A stretch of DNA of 53,212 nt from Candidatus Aminicenantota bacterium (GCA_003141555.1 PLMN01000022.1:1-53212), one strand, 5' to 3'. Shown: positions 17,840 through 28,679, counted from the stretch's first letter. The notes: generated from the sequence alone by a model not told the origin. Numbers and translations are program-made.

Positions 17840-18945
17840 GCCTGCGTCCTCTGCGTCTCCCGCCGCTGGGAAATATGGAGAAGGATGCCGATGACGAGCA
17901 GGTTGCAGACGAGGGAGGACCGCCCGAAGCTCAGGAAGGGCAGAGGGACGCCTTTCGCCGGCCCGAGCCCGAGCACCACCGTGATGTTGAGCAGGGCCTG
18001 GATCCCGAGGAGGAACGTCAGCCCGGCCGCGGCGAGCTGGCTGAAGACGTCGGGCGCCTTGAGCGAGATCGCCACGCCCCGCCAGACCAGGATGACGAAG
18101 AAGACGAGCGTCACCAGCGTGCCGACGAAGCCCAGCTCCTCGCCCAGGATGGCGTAGATGAAGTCCGTGTGGGGGCAGGGCAGGAAGAGCTTCTGGACGC
18201 CTTCGCCGAGGCTCGATCCGACGATGCCGCCCGCCCCGAGGGCCAGCTTGGATTGTTGGACCTGGAAATTGAGGTCGAGGGCGCTCTTGTTGGGCGAAAG
18301 AAAGGCCAGGACGCGCTCCAGGCGGTAGGTCGCCGTCAGGACGAAGTAGGCGAAGACGGGGACTCCCGCCAGTCCGAGGTAGATGAAATATTTCAGCCGG
18401 ACGCCGCCGAGGAAGAGGACGATCAGGCACAGGACGAACACGAGGAGCGCCGTGCCGAAGTCGGGCTCCTTCAGGATCAGGGCGACGAACAGGGCGACGA
18501 CCAGGAGGGGGAGGATGAGGGCCGCGGGCTCCTGGATCTTCTCCCTCCGGCGATCGAGGTACCAGGCCAGGAACAGGACGAGGCTGATCTTGGCCAGCTC
18601 GGACGGCTGGAAGCGGATCCCGGCGAAGGTGACCCAGCGGTTCGTCTTGGCCACGGTCGGCATGAGGAAACAGAGGACGAGGAGCCCGAGGGTCACGGCC
18701 AGCAGGCCGAAGATGAACACGGGCTGCTGGTAGAACGGCTTCCTGATCGAGAGCAGGACGATGATCAGGGCCAGGCCGGCGAAAGCGCCCATGGCTTGCT
18801 GGATCAGGAAATAGAACGGCGAGGAATATTTCTCGCCGGAGGCGACGCCCGAGGCGCTGAAGACCATGACCAGGCCCATGGTGAGCAGGATGAGCGTGAT
18901 CGCGAACATCCATTTGTCGAATCCGTAGGGCCTCACGACTTCCAT
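17836..18945 (-). CDS. ftsW: SEDS-family peptidoglycan glycosyltransferase FtsW
   Basis: Polytopic inner-membrane protein that polymerises lipid II glycan strands at the septum together with FtsI. The 369-residue protein shows about ten hydrophobic segments and SEDS landmarks: NRWVTFAGIRFQPSELAK, LKEPDFGTALL, the extracytoplasmic region QQSKLALGAGGIVGSSLGEG with KLFLPCPHTDFIYAILGEE, and the C-terminal LPFLSFGRSSLV. FtsW is favoured over RodA by its place between murD and murG and by ftsI in the same operon. Confidence 0.94.
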   Translation of the reverse strand: MEVVRPYGFDKWMFAITLILLTMGLVMVFSASGVASGEKYSSPFYFLIQQAMGAFAGLALIIVLLSIRKPFYQQPVFIFGLLAVTLGLLVLCFLMPTVAKTNRWVTFAGIRFQPSELAKISLVLFLAWYLDRRREKIQEPAALILPLLVVALFVALILKEPDFGTALLVFVLCLIVLFLGGVRLKYFIYLGLAGVPVFAYFVLTATYRLERVLAFLSPNKSALDLNFQVQQSKLALGAGGIVGSSLGEGVQKLFLPCPHTDFIYAILGEELGFVGTLVTLVFFVILVWRGVAISLKAPDVFSQLAAAGLTFLLGIQALLNITVVLGLGPAKGVPLPFLSFGRSSLVCNLLVIGILLHISQRRETQRTQA

Positions 18946-18948
18946 GGG

Positions 18949-20322
18949 CTACCTCGTCCTTGGGGCGATGCGCCGGGCCAGTGTCCGGACGTTCCTCTTG
19001 AAGACCCGGCCCCGCTCCTCGAAGTTGGCGAACATGTCCCAGCTCGTGCAGGCCGGGGCCAGGAGCACGACGTCGCCCCGGGCCGCCGCGGCGAAAGCGA
19101 GCGGGACGACGTCCCGGAACGCGGGGGCCTCGTCCATCGGGACGACGCCCGCGAGGGCCGCCCGGATCTTGTCCTTGGCCGCCCCGACGAGGATGATCTT
19201 CTTCACCCGGGAGGCGACGATGCGCCGGAGCTTCGTGAAATCCGAGCCCTTGTCCTTGCCGCCGAGGATCAGGACGATCGGCCGGTCGAAGCTCTGGATG
19301 GCCTTGATGGCCGCGTCGACCGTGGTCGCCTTCGAATCGTTGACGAAGGAGACGCCGCGGACATCGAGGATGGGCTCGAGCCGGTGCTCGAGGCCGGAGA
19401 ATCCGCGGACGGCCGCCCGGATCGCCGCCGGGCCGGCGCCGCATAGGGTCGCGGCCAGGGCCGCGGCCAGGACGTTCTCCAGGTTGTGGAGGCCGGGCAG
19501 CCGGATCTCTCCGACCCGCAGGATCTCCCTCTCGGGCGCGTCCCCGGCGCGGACGACAATCCGGTCGCCGCGGACGAAGCATCCCCGGGCGAGGGGGCGG
19601 CGGCGGGAAAAGCCGAAGACTTCGGACGAGGCTTGCCTTTTCAGGCTCCAGACGCGGGCGTCGTCCCGATTCAGGACGGCCTGGTCCCCGGCCCGCTGCC
19701 CCAGGACGAGCTTGGCCTTGGAGGCGAAATACCCGTCGAAGGACGGGTGCCAGTCGAGGTGGTTCTGGGAGACGTTGAGAAACAGAGCGATCGAGGCCCG
19801 GAAGAGGTCGATGAACTCCAGCTGGAAGCTCGAGATCTCGGTGACATAGATGTGGTCGTCCCGGCTCCGGTCCACGAAGGAGATGAGCGGCGTGCCGATA
19901 TTCCCGGCGAGGACCGCCTTGCGGCCCGCGCTCTTCAGGATCCTGTGGATCAGGGTGGAGGTCGTGGATTTGCCGTTCGTCCCGGTGACGCCCACGATCC
20001 GGCCTTTGAGAAAACGGAAGGCCAGCTCGATTTCGGACAGGATGGGGACGCCCGCCTCGCGGGCGGCGGCGTATTCGGCGAGGAGGGGCACGCCCGGGCT
20101 GGGGACGATGAGGTCGGCCGCGAGGAAGGACTCGCGCCGGTGCCCGCCCGCCTCGATCTCAACCCCGCGGGCCGTCCACTCGGCGAACGCCGGGCCGAGG
20201 GCCTCGGGCGTCTTCTTTTCGCTGATCTTCACCCGCGCCCCGCGCCGGAGCAGGAAATCGGCCACGGCCTCGCCCGTCTTGCCGAGGCCGACGACCAGGA
20301 CGTTCTTGCCGCGGAGCTCCAT
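18949..20322 (-). CDS. murD: UDP-N-acetylmuramoyl-L-alanine--D-glutamate ligase
   Basis: Cytoplasmic ligase adding D-glutamate to UDP-MurNAc-L-Ala. The 457-residue protein starts with NVLVVGLGKTGEAVADFL and carries the ATP site VGVTGTNGKSTTSTLIH. SSFQLE, NVSQNHLDWH, LEHRLE and the NDSKATT substrate segment follow, then LILGGKDKG. The ATG at 20322 is 2 nt after the mraY stop; a GTG two codons upstream is an alternative. Upstream open frame is shadow sequence of mraY. The next gene, ftsW, begins 3 nt after its stop. Confidence 0.96.
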   Translation of the reverse strand: MELRGKNVLVVGLGKTGEAVADFLLRRGARVKISEKKTPEALGPAFAEWTARGVEIEAGGHRRESFLAADLIVPSPGVPLLAEYAAAREAGVPILSEIELAFRFLKGRIVGVTGTNGKSTTSTLIHRILKSAGRKAVLAGNIGTPLISFVDRSRDDHIYVTEISSFQLEFIDLFRASIALFLNVSQNHLDWHPSFDGYFASKAKLVLGQRAGDQAVLNRDDARVWSLKRQASSEVFGFSRRRPLARGCFVRGDRIVVRAGDAPEREILRVGEIRLPGLHNLENVLAAALAATLCGAGPAAIRAAVRGFSGLEHRLEPILDVRGVSFVNDSKATTVDAAIKAIQSFDRPIVLILGGKDKGSDFTKLRRIVASRVKKIILVGAAKDKIRAALAGVVPMDEAPAFRDVVPLAFAAAARGDVVLLAPACTSWDMFANFEERGRVFKRNVRTLARRIAPRTR

Positions 20323-20324
20323 GA

Positions 20325-21425
20325 TCACCTCAATTTGAGCGTGGCCAGGCTGAACAGGGCGAAGATGATGCCCAGGATCCAGAAGCGGATGACCACTTTC
20401 TCCTCGGGCCATCCCAGGAGCTCGAAATGGTGGTGGAGCGGGGCCATCCTGAAGATGCGCTTGCCCCCGCTGATCTTGAAGTACCCGACCTGGAGGATGA
20501 CGGACAGGGCTTCGAGGATGAACACGCCCGCCACGGCGAAGAGGAGCAGCTCCTGCTTGATGAGGATGGCGATCGCGGCCAGCGCCGCGCCGAGGGAGAG
20601 CGCGCCGACGTCGCCCATGAAGACCTGGGCGGGATGGGAGTTGAACCACATGAAGCCGAGGCAGGCGCCGGTCAGCGCCCCGCCGAACACGGTCAGCTCG
20701 GCGGCCGGCTTCACCTGGGCGATGTACAGGTAGCTGGAGAAGATGGCATGGCCGGCGATGTAGGTCAGGCCCGTCAGGGCGGCGGCGCTGATGGTCGTCA
20801 GCCCGATCGCCAGGCCGTCCAGTCCGTCGGCCAGATTGACGGCGTTCGAGAATCCGACCAGGAAGAAGACGGCCCAGGGCGCATAGAACCAGCCGAGGTA
20901 GGGCAGCCACTTCTTCAGGAAGGGGAGGTAGAGATGGAGATTGAACCCGTGGTCCGGTCCCTCGGTGAAGCCCAGGTAGACGACGATCAAGCCGAAGATC
21001 GTGCCCAGGACGATCTGCAGGAGGAACTTGTTCCGGGCGATCAGCCCCAGGGATCTTTTCTTTTTAACCTTGAGGTAATCGTCCATGAAGCCGATGAGGC
21101 CGAACAGGGACATCGTTCCCATGGCCAGCCAGACATAAGTGTTGTCCAGGCTCCCCCAGAGGAGCGTCGGGACGAGCGTCGCCCCGATGATCAGAATTCC
21201 ACCCATGGTGGGCGTGCCCTTCTTGGAAAAATGGGACTGTGGCCCGTCGGCTCGGATCTCCTGGCCGATCTGGTTCTTCTTGAGGAACAGGATGAGGGCG
21301 GGCCCGAGAAGAAGGCTCAATGCCAGGGCCGTGATCCCGGCCAGGGCCGTCCGGACGGTGATGTATTTGAACAGATTGAGGAACGACACGGACTTCTGGA
21401 GGGAGGCGAACAGCCAGGTGAACAC
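20325..21425 (-). CDS. mraY: Phospho-N-acetylmuramoyl-pentapeptide transferase
   Basis: Polytopic enzyme that transfers phospho-MurNAc-pentapeptide to undecaprenyl phosphate, making lipid I. The 366-residue protein has about ten membrane helices and the family motifs FSKKGTPTMGGILI and FMDDYLKVKKKRSLGL (catalytic Asp pair). NAVNLADGLDGLAIG, FMGDVGALSLG and the cytoplasmic RMAPLHHHFELLGW (His cluster) are also present. It begins 1 nt after the murF stop. Confidence 0.98.
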   Translation of the reverse strand: MFTWLFASLQKSVSFLNLFKYITVRTALAGITALALSLLLGPALILFLKKNQIGQEIRADGPQSHFSKKGTPTMGGILIIGATLVPTLLWGSLDNTYVWLAMGTMSLFGLIGFMDDYLKVKKKRSLGLIARNKFLLQIVLGTIFGLIVVYLGFTEGPDHGFNLHLYLPFLKKWLPYLGWFYAPWAVFFLVGFSNAVNLADGLDGLAIGLTTISAAALTGLTYIAGHAIFSSYLYIAQVKPAAELTVFGGALTGACLGFMWFNSHPAQVFMGDVGALSLGAALAAIAILIKQELLLFAVAGVFILEALSVILQVGYFKISGGKRIFRMAPLHHHFELLGWPEEKVVIRFWILGIIFALFSLATLKLR

Positions 21426-21426
21426 G

Positions 21427-22815
<1,389 letters not shown>

Positions 22816-22816
22816 G

Positions 22817-24283
22817 TCAGCTGCGCTCCATCGAGGCCAGGATCTCGCGGATGACGTCGCCGTCGTTGAAGGGGATGACGCGGTCGGCGAGCTCCTGGTA
22901 GCTCTCGTGGCCCTTGCCGGCGACCAGGATGTAGTCGTCCTTCCGGGCGAAGGCCAGGGCTTCGCGGATCGCCTCGCGCCGGTCGGGGACGAGGCCGTAT
23001 TTCTCCGTCCCGGACTTGATGAGCCCCTGCTCGATTTCGCGGATGATGGTCATCGGGTCCTCGGAGCGGGGGTTGTCCGAGGTCACGAAGGTCCAGTCGG
23101 CGAATCGACCGGCGACCTCGCCCATCCGCTCGCGCTTCGACCGGTCCCGGTCCCCGCCGCAGCCGAAGACGAGCAGGATTCGGCTCGGCCGGAGATCCTT
23201 GACGGTCTCGAGCAGGCTTCTCAAGGAGCTGTCGGTATGGGCGTAGTCCACGTAGATGTTGAAGCCGCGGTCGTTCTCGATCTTTTCGAACCGGCCGGGC
23301 ACCTGCTTCAGCGAGGCGATCCCGTCCCGGATGACGCCGGGCGGGACGTTGAGGGCGAGGGCCACGGCGAAGGCGGCCAGGAGGTTGTACAGGTTATGCT
23401 TGCCCGAGAGCGCCGAAGTGATCATCATCTGGCCCCCGGGAAATTTGACCAAGGCCTCGATGCCCGTCCCGTTCAGGCGGCAGCGCTCGGCCCGGACAAG
23501 GGCCGCCGGTTCGAGGCCGAACGTGATCGTGCTCATGGGCAGGTCGGGGATGAGGCGCTTTCCCCAGGGGTCGTCCTCGTTGACCACCGCGATCCGCTTC
23601 TTGGAATTGAGGACGAACAGCTTCTTCTTGGCGGCGAAGTAATCATCCATCGTCCGGTGATAATCGAGGTGTTCGCCGCTGAGATTGGTGAAGACGGCCA
23701 CGTCGAAGCTGATCCCCTGGACCCGCTTGAGGTCGAGGGAATGCGAGGAGACCTCCATCAGGCAATGGGTCGCGCCCTGGTCGAGCATGTCCCTCAGCAT
23801 ACGCTGGAGATCGGGGGCCTCGGGAGTCGTCCTCTTGGCGTCGAATTCGAAGTCCGGCCCGCGGTGGGTGATCGTCCCGACGACGCCCGTCCGGGCGCCC
23901 GCCGTTTTCAGGATGGCTTCGAGGATGAACGTCGTCGTCGTCTTGCCCTTCGTGCCGGTGATGCCGACGACCTTCATCCGGTGCGACGGCTGGCCGTAGA
24001 AGATCGCCGAGCAGAGGGCCAGGGCTTCCCGGGGATCGAAGACCCGGATCCAGGTCGCCGTGATTCCCTCCGGCCGGGGCCGGTCCGAGAGGACCGCGAC
24101 GGCGCCGTTGGCGGCCGCTTCCGGGGCAAAGGCGTAGCCGTCGGTCCGCGCGCCCTTGAGGGCCGCGAACAGGAAGCCCGGCTTCACGTCCTTGGAGGAA
24201 TAGGCCAGGCCGCGGATCTCGGCCCCTTCGTTTCCCTCGACGGTGAGGACGGGGACTCCCCTCAGCAGATCCTTGAGGATCAT
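22817..24283 (-). CDS. murE: UDP-MurNAc-L-Ala-D-Glu--meso-diaminopimelate ligase
   Basis: Cytoplasmic ligase adding the third stem-peptide residue. The 488-residue protein has YSSKDVKPGFLFAAL, the ATP site VGITGTKGKTTTTFILE, EVSSHSLDLKRV, NLSGEHLDYH and YVDYAHTDSSL. The third-residue selectivity motif reads DNPRSEDP, the DNPR form associated with meso-diaminopimelate rather than lysine. The ATG at 24283 overlaps the ftsI stop by 4 nt; the longer upstream open frame is ftsI shadow. Confidence 0.96.
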   Translation of the reverse strand: MILKDLLRGVPVLTVEGNEGAEIRGLAYSSKDVKPGFLFAALKGARTDGYAFAPEAAANGAVAVLSDRPRPEGITATWIRVFDPREALALCSAIFYGQPSHRMKVVGITGTKGKTTTTFILEAILKTAGARTGVVGTITHRGPDFEFDAKRTTPEAPDLQRMLRDMLDQGATHCLMEVSSHSLDLKRVQGISFDVAVFTNLSGEHLDYHRTMDDYFAAKKKLFVLNSKKRIAVVNEDDPWGKRLIPDLPMSTITFGLEPAALVRAERCRLNGTGIEALVKFPGGQMMITSALSGKHNLYNLLAAFAVALALNVPPGVIRDGIASLKQVPGRFEKIENDRGFNIYVDYAHTDSSLRSLLETVKDLRPSRILLVFGCGGDRDRSKRERMGEVAGRFADWTFVTSDNPRSEDPMTIIREIEQGLIKSGTEKYGLVPDRREAIREALAFARKDDYILVAGKGHESYQELADRVIPFNDGDVIREILASMERS

Positions 24284-26043
24284 GGCCGTTTTCCCTTCCC
24301 GGCGTTGGCGGCGATGATCGTCCGGCCGACGTCCGGCCGGGGGAAGAGGCCCTTGGCCCGCAGCGAGCGGACCGCGATCTCGCGGAAAACCGGGGCCGCC
24401 ACGAGGCCGCCGTAATAGTCGTCCTTCTTCGGATCGCCCAGGACGACGATGATCGAGAGCGCCGGCTTCTCGGCGGGGACGAACCCGACGAACGAGCCGA
24501 TATGCTTCGAGGACTGATAGCTCTTCTGCCCGGGATCGTAGATCTGGGTCGTGCCCGTCTTGCCCGCGGCGGAGAATCCGGCGACCGCGGCTGCTTTGCC
24601 CGTCCCCTCGACCACCACGCGCTCGAGGATGGCGGCCAGCTCCTGGGCGACCTGCTCGGAGATGATCCGCGCCGGTTCGTCCCCGCGCGCCGCGCGCCGC
24701 TCCATCGCGCCGGCGACGCTCTTGATGATCCGGGGCGGGACGTAGATTCCCCGATTGGCGATGACGTTCGCGGCCTCGAGGATCTGGAGGGCGGTCGCCG
24801 AGATCTCGTAGCCGATGGAGATCGAGTCGAGCGAGCGCCGGCTCCAATCGGAGGGCGCTCGGACGGTGCCGGGAGCTTCGGCCGGAAGCTCGATCCCGGT
24901 CTTTTCCCCGAAGCCGAAGGCCTTGACCGTCCGGTACAGGAGGGCGGATCCGACCTGCCGGCCGATCTGGACCGCGCCGACATTCGACGATTTGATGATC
25001 ACCTCGGGAAACGCGAGGATCCCAAAGGTCTCGTGGTCATGGATCGCCCCGCCTGCGGTCTCGATTACGCCCTTCCGGCAGTCGAAGCTCTGGGTGAGGG
25101 AGACCCTCCGGTTTTCGAGCCCCGCCGAGGCGGTCACGATTTTGAACGTCGATCCCGGCTCGTACAGGTGGCGGATCGCCCGGTTGATCATGGCCTCGGG
25201 GTCGGCCGGCGGAAACGCGTTCGGGTCGTAGTCCGGAGCGCTGGCCATGGCCAGGATCTCCCCGGTGGCGGGAACGGACACGATCACGGTCCCCCAGGCG
25301 GCTTTCTGGTCGGCCACGGCCCGCTTCAGGGCGGCCTCGGCGAAATACTGGATCGTCGAATCGAGGGTCAGCTCGATGTCCCCGCCGCTGCGGGGCTCCT
25401 GGAGGACCTCAATATGATAGGCGCGGTGCTTGGTGTCTACGAGGGTGATCTGCTCGCCATCGCTGCCCCTCAGGACTTCATCGAACTTCAACTCGATCCC
25501 GCTCAGGCCTTTGTTTTCGATCCCGACACCCCCGAGGACTTGCGAGGCCAGCTGGCCCTGCGGATAGAAGCGCTTTTTTTCGTCGGGGAAGGTGATTCCG
25601 CCGACTCCCAGGGCCTTGGCTTTCTCGATGATTTCGGAATCGACTTTGCGCTTGATGTAGATGAATGGGGGGGCGTCGCGGAGTTCGCGCTCGATCCGCT
25701 CGATCTCCGCGTCGGTCAGCTTCAGGACGGGGTTGAGGCGGAGAATATTCTTCATCTGTTCGTCGAGAGGCTCGCCGACGCCGGGATTGTAGCCGACCGA
25801 CTTGACCGGAAGGCTCTGGGCCAGGATCTGCCCCCACCGGTCGTAAATCGTTCCCCGCTCGGGGACGATCTTGATCCACCGCTGGTTCTGCACCACCAAC
25901 TGGGCGCTCCACCGGCCGTGTTCGAGGACCTGGAGCTGGAACAGCCGGGCCGCGATTCCCAGGCTCCACACGGCCAGAGCGAGGACCAGGATCCGCGTCC
26001 GGCGGCGGGTTCTCTTCTGGAAAGTGCCGTGCTCGACTTTCAT
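24280..26043 (-). CDS. ftsI: Septal peptidoglycan transpeptidase FtsI (class B PBP)
   Basis: Single-pass inner-membrane transpeptidase that cross-links septal peptidoglycan with FtsW. A short basic cytoplasmic tail precedes one membrane anchor (about 17-35). The PBP dimerisation domain follows, marked by RGTIYDRWGQILAQS. The transpeptidase domain has all three active-site motifs: STFK (in YEPGSTFKI), SSN (in IKSSNVGAVQ) and KTGT (in AAGKTGTTQIYD). The 587-residue length is typical and no C-terminal PASTA domain is seen. It follows ftsL by 15 nt and overlaps murE by 4 nt. Confidence 0.96.
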   Translation of the reverse strand: MKVEHGTFQKRTRRRTRILVLALAVWSLGIAARLFQLQVLEHGRWSAQLVVQNQRWIKIVPERGTIYDRWGQILAQSLPVKSVGYNPGVGEPLDEQMKNILRLNPVLKLTDAEIERIERELRDAPPFIYIKRKVDSEIIEKAKALGVGGITFPDEKKRFYPQGQLASQVLGGVGIENKGLSGIELKFDEVLRGSDGEQITLVDTKHRAYHIEVLQEPRSGGDIELTLDSTIQYFAEAALKRAVADQKAAWGTVIVSVPATGEILAMASAPDYDPNAFPPADPEAMINRAIRHLYEPGSTFKIVTASAGLENRRVSLTQSFDCRKGVIETAGGAIHDHETFGILAFPEVIIKSSNVGAVQIGRQVGSALLYRTVKAFGFGEKTGIELPAEAPGTVRAPSDWSRRSLDSISIGYEISATALQILEAANVIANRGIYVPPRIIKSVAGAMERRAARGDEPARIISEQVAQELAAILERVVVEGTGKAAAVAGFSAAGKTGTTQIYDPGQKSYQSSKHIGSFVGFVPAEKPALSIIVVLGDPKKDDYYGGLVAAPVFREIAVRSLRAKGLFPRPDVGRTIIAANAGKGKRP

Positions 26044-26058
26044 GCCGGGATCCTCGGG

Positions 26059-26346
26059 TCAACGGATTTCATAGGCGATCTGGTCTTCGCGCGGGTCGGC
26101 GAGCTTCAGCTCTCCCCGGGCGGTCTTCTCCACGCGCTCCAGAGAGAGGAGGGCCGCCTTCCTGGTCCGCAGCTTCTTGATGTCCGCGTTCAGGGCCTTC
26201 AACCGGTTCTCTCCCTGGTTGATCTCGTAGCCGAGGCGGACGTTTTCGGTGAGGTGCCAGATATAAAACGTGAGGGTCAGGATCGACAGAAGGCCGGCCG
26301 CGGCCCCGGCCAGGATGGTCTTCCTCCCGATCTTCTTACGAACCAT
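26059..26346 (-). CDS. ftsL: Cell division protein FtsL
   Basis: Small bitopic divisome protein that works with FtsQ and FtsB-like partners. The 95 residues comprise a basic start (VRKKIGRK), one hydrophobic helix (about 10-31) and a coiled-coil periplasmic segment rich in Leu, Lys and Arg (about 38-75) ending in ARGELKLADP, a typical FtsL tail. Sequence conservation in this family is low, so position between rsmH and ftsI is the main support. It overlaps rsmH by 11 nt. Confidence 0.85.
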   Translation of the reverse strand: MVRKKIGRKTILAGAAAGLLSILTLTFYIWHLTENVRLGYEINQGENRLKALNADIKKLRTRKAALLSLERVEKTARGELKLADPREDQIAYEIR

Positions 26347-27244
26347 GGGGCCTCTTGACCGCGGCCCGCAGCTTGGCCGAGCGGGAGCGGGGATTGCGGG
26401 CCACTTCGTCCTCGGAGGGTACGACGGGGTGCTTCGTCAGGATGTCGATGACGGAATCGCCGTATTCGGGACGGGAGAGACGGGCCAGGGTGTGCTTGAC
26501 GATGCGGTCTTCGAGCGAGTGGAAGGAGATGACCGCGAGTCTCGTCCCTGGGCCGACGAGGCCGATCGCTTCGATCAGGAATTCGCCGAGGCCTTGGAGC
26601 TCCTGGTTGACCTCGATCCGCAGGGCTTGAAAGACCTTGGCTGCGGGGTGGATCTTGCCCCGCTGGGGGATCCAGTGGCAGACCTCCTCGACGAGGCCGC
26701 GGAGGTGGGTCGTGCTCTCGATCTTCTGCGTCCGGCGGACGGAGGCGATCTTCCGGGCGAGCTTGGCGGCCTGCTTGAGCTCGCCGTATTCGCGGAAGAG
26801 CTGGGCCAGCTTCGGCTCGGGGTATTTGTCCAGGATCTTCGCCGCGGTGAGCTTGTTCCGGTCGTCCATCCTCATGTCCAGGGGGCCTTCCTGGGAATGG
26901 CCGAACCCGCGGTCCGCGGTATCGAGCTGGTAGGACGACATGCCCAGGTCGAGCAGGATTCCCCGGACGGCCGGGAAGTCGATGTCGAGCTCGGGGATGC
27001 ACTTGAAGTCGGCGTGGTAGAGATCGACCCGGTCCTCGAACGGCTGGAGGCGGGCCTGCGCCTTCCGGATCGAGCGGTCGTCGAGGTCGATTCCGACGAG
27101 GCGGGCGCGGGGATTGCGCTTCAGGATTTCCTCGGCGTGGCCGGCCAGGCCGAGCGTGCCGTCGATATAGATCCCGTCCCGTCCGATGTCCAAGAGGGCG
27201 AGGGATTCTTCGAGCAGCACGGGGATGTGCTCTCGGGGGTTCAT
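26336..27244 (-). CDS. rsmH: 16S rRNA (cytosine(1402)-N(4))-methyltransferase
   Basis: SAM-dependent methyltransferase (formerly MraW) that modifies C1402 in the decoding centre of 16S rRNA. The 302-residue protein begins with MNPREHIPVLLEESL, has the SAM loop YIDGTLGLAGHAEEIL and contains GILLDLGMSSYQLD, RGFGHSQEGPLDMRM, FQALRIEVNQEL and VISFHSLEDRIVK, all family hallmarks. The ATG at 27244 overlaps the mraZ stop by 4 nt. Confidence 0.97.
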   Translation of the reverse strand: MNPREHIPVLLEESLALLDIGRDGIYIDGTLGLAGHAEEILKRNPRARLVGIDLDDRSIRKAQARLQPFEDRVDLYHADFKCIPELDIDFPAVRGILLDLGMSSYQLDTADRGFGHSQEGPLDMRMDDRNKLTAAKILDKYPEPKLAQLFREYGELKQAAKLARKIASVRRTQKIESTTHLRGLVEEVCHWIPQRGKIHPAAKVFQALRIEVNQELQGLGEFLIEAIGLVGPGTRLAVISFHSLEDRIVKHTLARLSRPEYGDSVIDILTKHPVVPSEDEVARNPRSRSAKLRAAVKRPHGS

Positions 27245-27708
27245 TCCGATTTCCTGTCCGACATCAGCTTGCTGATATTCTTGAAATCCTCGTAGGTCAG
27301 GGGTTTCTTGGCCATCTTCTCGTCGAGCCGCGCCCGGTCCCAGACCTCGAGATAGGTGTTGAGGCCGATGACCTGGACCTCCGTCTGGAGGCCGGCTTTC
27401 GTCCGGAGCCATTGGGTGATGAGCGCCCGGCCCTTGGAGTCGATCTCGGCGTTCGTGCCCAGGAGGCTCGCCTTCCGGACGAATTCCAGGACATCGGGGT
27501 CGGGGTAGCGCGTCCCGTCGCCCGGGGTCTTCATCATGCCTTCCCAGACGGGGAGAGGGAAGATCTGGACGTAGTCGTCCTCGAGCGACGTGACGAAAAG
27601 GGCTTTGCCGAACTGCTCCTCGATGGAAGATCTGAATTTCTCTGGAATCTTCAGCCGGCCGCCCTTGTCGAGCTTGGCTTTATAGCTTCCGATGAGTAAA
27701 TTTCCCAT
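27241..27708 (-). CDS. mraZ: Transcriptional regulator MraZ
   Basis: AbrB/SpoVT-fold DNA-binding protein that sits first in the dcw cluster and in studied bacteria controls it by binding repeats at its own promoter. The two halves show the expected pattern: IGSYKAKLDKGGRLKIPEKF near the N-terminus and AEIDSKGRALITQWLR in the middle. I chose the ATG at 27708, with AAAGGGA 5 nt upstream and about 23 nt from the predicted transcription start. An ATG at 27723 would leave a leader of only ~8 nt. I did not see the usual tandem MraZ-box repeats upstream, so autoregulation cannot be confirmed by eye. Confidence 0.94.
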   Translation of the reverse strand: MGNLLIGSYKAKLDKGGRLKIPEKFRSSIEEQFGKALFVTSLEDDYVQIFPLPVWEGMMKTPGDGTRYPDPDVLEFVRKASLLGTNAEIDSKGRALITQWLRTKAGLQTEVQVIGLNTYLEVWDRARLDEKMAKKPLTYEDFKNISKLMSDRKSE

Positions 27709-27738
27709 TTCGTCCCTTTTCATCCCAATTTTGATTCA

Positions 27739-27767
27739 AATATAGTGAAAAGGAATGGCCATGTCAA
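27739..27767 (-). promoter_or_regulatory. Strong sigma70-type promoter of the dcw operon
   Basis: On the minus strand, consensus TTGACA (27762-27767) is followed after exactly 17 bp by TATATT (27739-27744). Transcription should start near 27732, about 23 nt before mraZ. No other comparable site is apparent in the tightly packed genes downstream, so this probably drives the 17-kb mraZ-to-hutI unit. Confidence 0.8.
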
Positions 27768-27881
27768 GCAAAATCAGCTTGAAAATCTGGGAAAAAATCC
27801 CCCGAAAGTTCGCTATGAACCCTTTGAAATTAAATGAATTAGAGGGAACGGCTGCGTGCCGGCCGAAGGCGGGCGGGCCGG

Positions 27882-28154
27882 CTATTCGCTTTCAACCGAA
27901 AAATCGCGGTTTTCCAAGAGGTTTTTGGCGTTCTCCCAGTCCGATTCCTGGACGAAAATCTTGATCTCTCCCAGCCCGTCGGCGGTGAACGGATGGACCG
28001 ACGGGACGATCAGTCCCTTGAAGAAACAGGATATGCCTTCGCTTTCGAGGAAGTTCTTGATCACTTCGGCCTCGACCGGCCCCTGAACGCGGGTCACTTC
28101 CTTGAGATCATGCCTGCGCTCCGCATCTTTGTCCTTAAGATCGTGGTCGAGCAT
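27882..28154 (-). CDS. DUF2007 domain protein
   Basis: A 90-residue soluble protein. The core matches the DUF2007 pattern: [25 protein letters not shown], in which a protein senses or moves through 'fill or kill' like loops, is followed by a short Gly/Asp segment and [19 protein letters not shown]. The family has been labelled a putative signal-transducing protein, with no established reaction. The ATG at 28154 has GGAGG a few bases upstream. A longer open frame upstream is shadow of the Nudix gene, which it overlaps by 20 nt; the two are likely cotranscribed. Confidence 0.7.
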   Translation of the reverse strand: MLDHDLKDKDAERRHDLKEVTRVQGPVEAEVIKNFLESEGISCFFKGLIVPSVHPFTADGLGEIKIFVQESDWENAKNLLENRDFSVESE

Positions 28155-28632
28155 TCCGGCCTCCTCTCGGGCTTTCCAGGCCGCACCGCGTCCGGCGCAC
28201 TTTTCGGATCGAACGGAAGTAATCGTCGAGGATTTCCCGATGGTCGAAGGCGAGGGGGTAATCGATCGCGCGCCCGGCGAAAACACCGATATCGCCGGCG
28301 TCGTCCCCGGCTTCGGGCGTGCCCCGTCCCCGGGCGACGAAGACGGTGGTGATGGTGTGTTTGCGAGGGTCCCGGTCGGGATCGGAATACGTATGCAATT
28401 GCCGGAGGAGCTTGACGTCGAGTGAAGTCTCCTCGCGCGCTTCCCGGACGGCGGCGCTTTCGAGCGATTCCCCGTAATCGACGAATCCGCCGGGCAGGGC
28501 CCAGCCGTAAGGCGGGTTCCGGCGCTTGATGAGCACGATTCCTTTTTTCCCCCGGCCGGTCTTGACTTCGATGATCAGGTCGACCGTCGGCGCCGGATTC
28601 CTGTAGACGGGCTCTTTTTTGGGGCGGGCCAT
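28135..28632 (-). CDS. Nudix hydrolase
   Basis: A 165-residue cytoplasmic pyrophosphohydrolase. The Nudix box is [18 protein letters not shown] plus REETSL. It fits the G-x5-E-x7-REUxEE pattern, and only the last Gly is replaced by Ser. A preceding WALPGGF and the Arg/Pro-rich IKRRNPPYG fit the ADP-ribose or NADH pyrophosphatase-like branch, but the substrate cannot be fixed from sequence. The C-terminal ~20 residues are basic and low in complexity and overlap the next gene. It stands divergent from the FecR-type gene, with REP-like repeats between. Confidence 0.88.
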   Translation of the reverse strand: MARPKKEPVYRNPAPTVDLIIEVKTGRGKKGIVLIKRRNPPYGWALPGGFVDYGESLESAAVREAREETSLDVKLLRQLHTYSDPDRDPRKHTITTVFVARGRGTPEAGDDAGDIGVFAGRAIDYPLAFDHREILDDYFRSIRKVRRTRCGLESPRGGRNARPRS

Positions 28633-28679
28633 GTCATCCTCATTGTAGACTGAATTCAGTTAACGGGCAACGCTAAATC

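Noticed and set aside
24280-24847. The long N-terminal extension of the murE reading frame, and similar extensions of murD, murG, ftsA and rsmH.
   Set aside because: The extensions have no homology, overlap the preceding genes in another frame, and internal ATG codons with correct family N-termini sit at the gene junctions.
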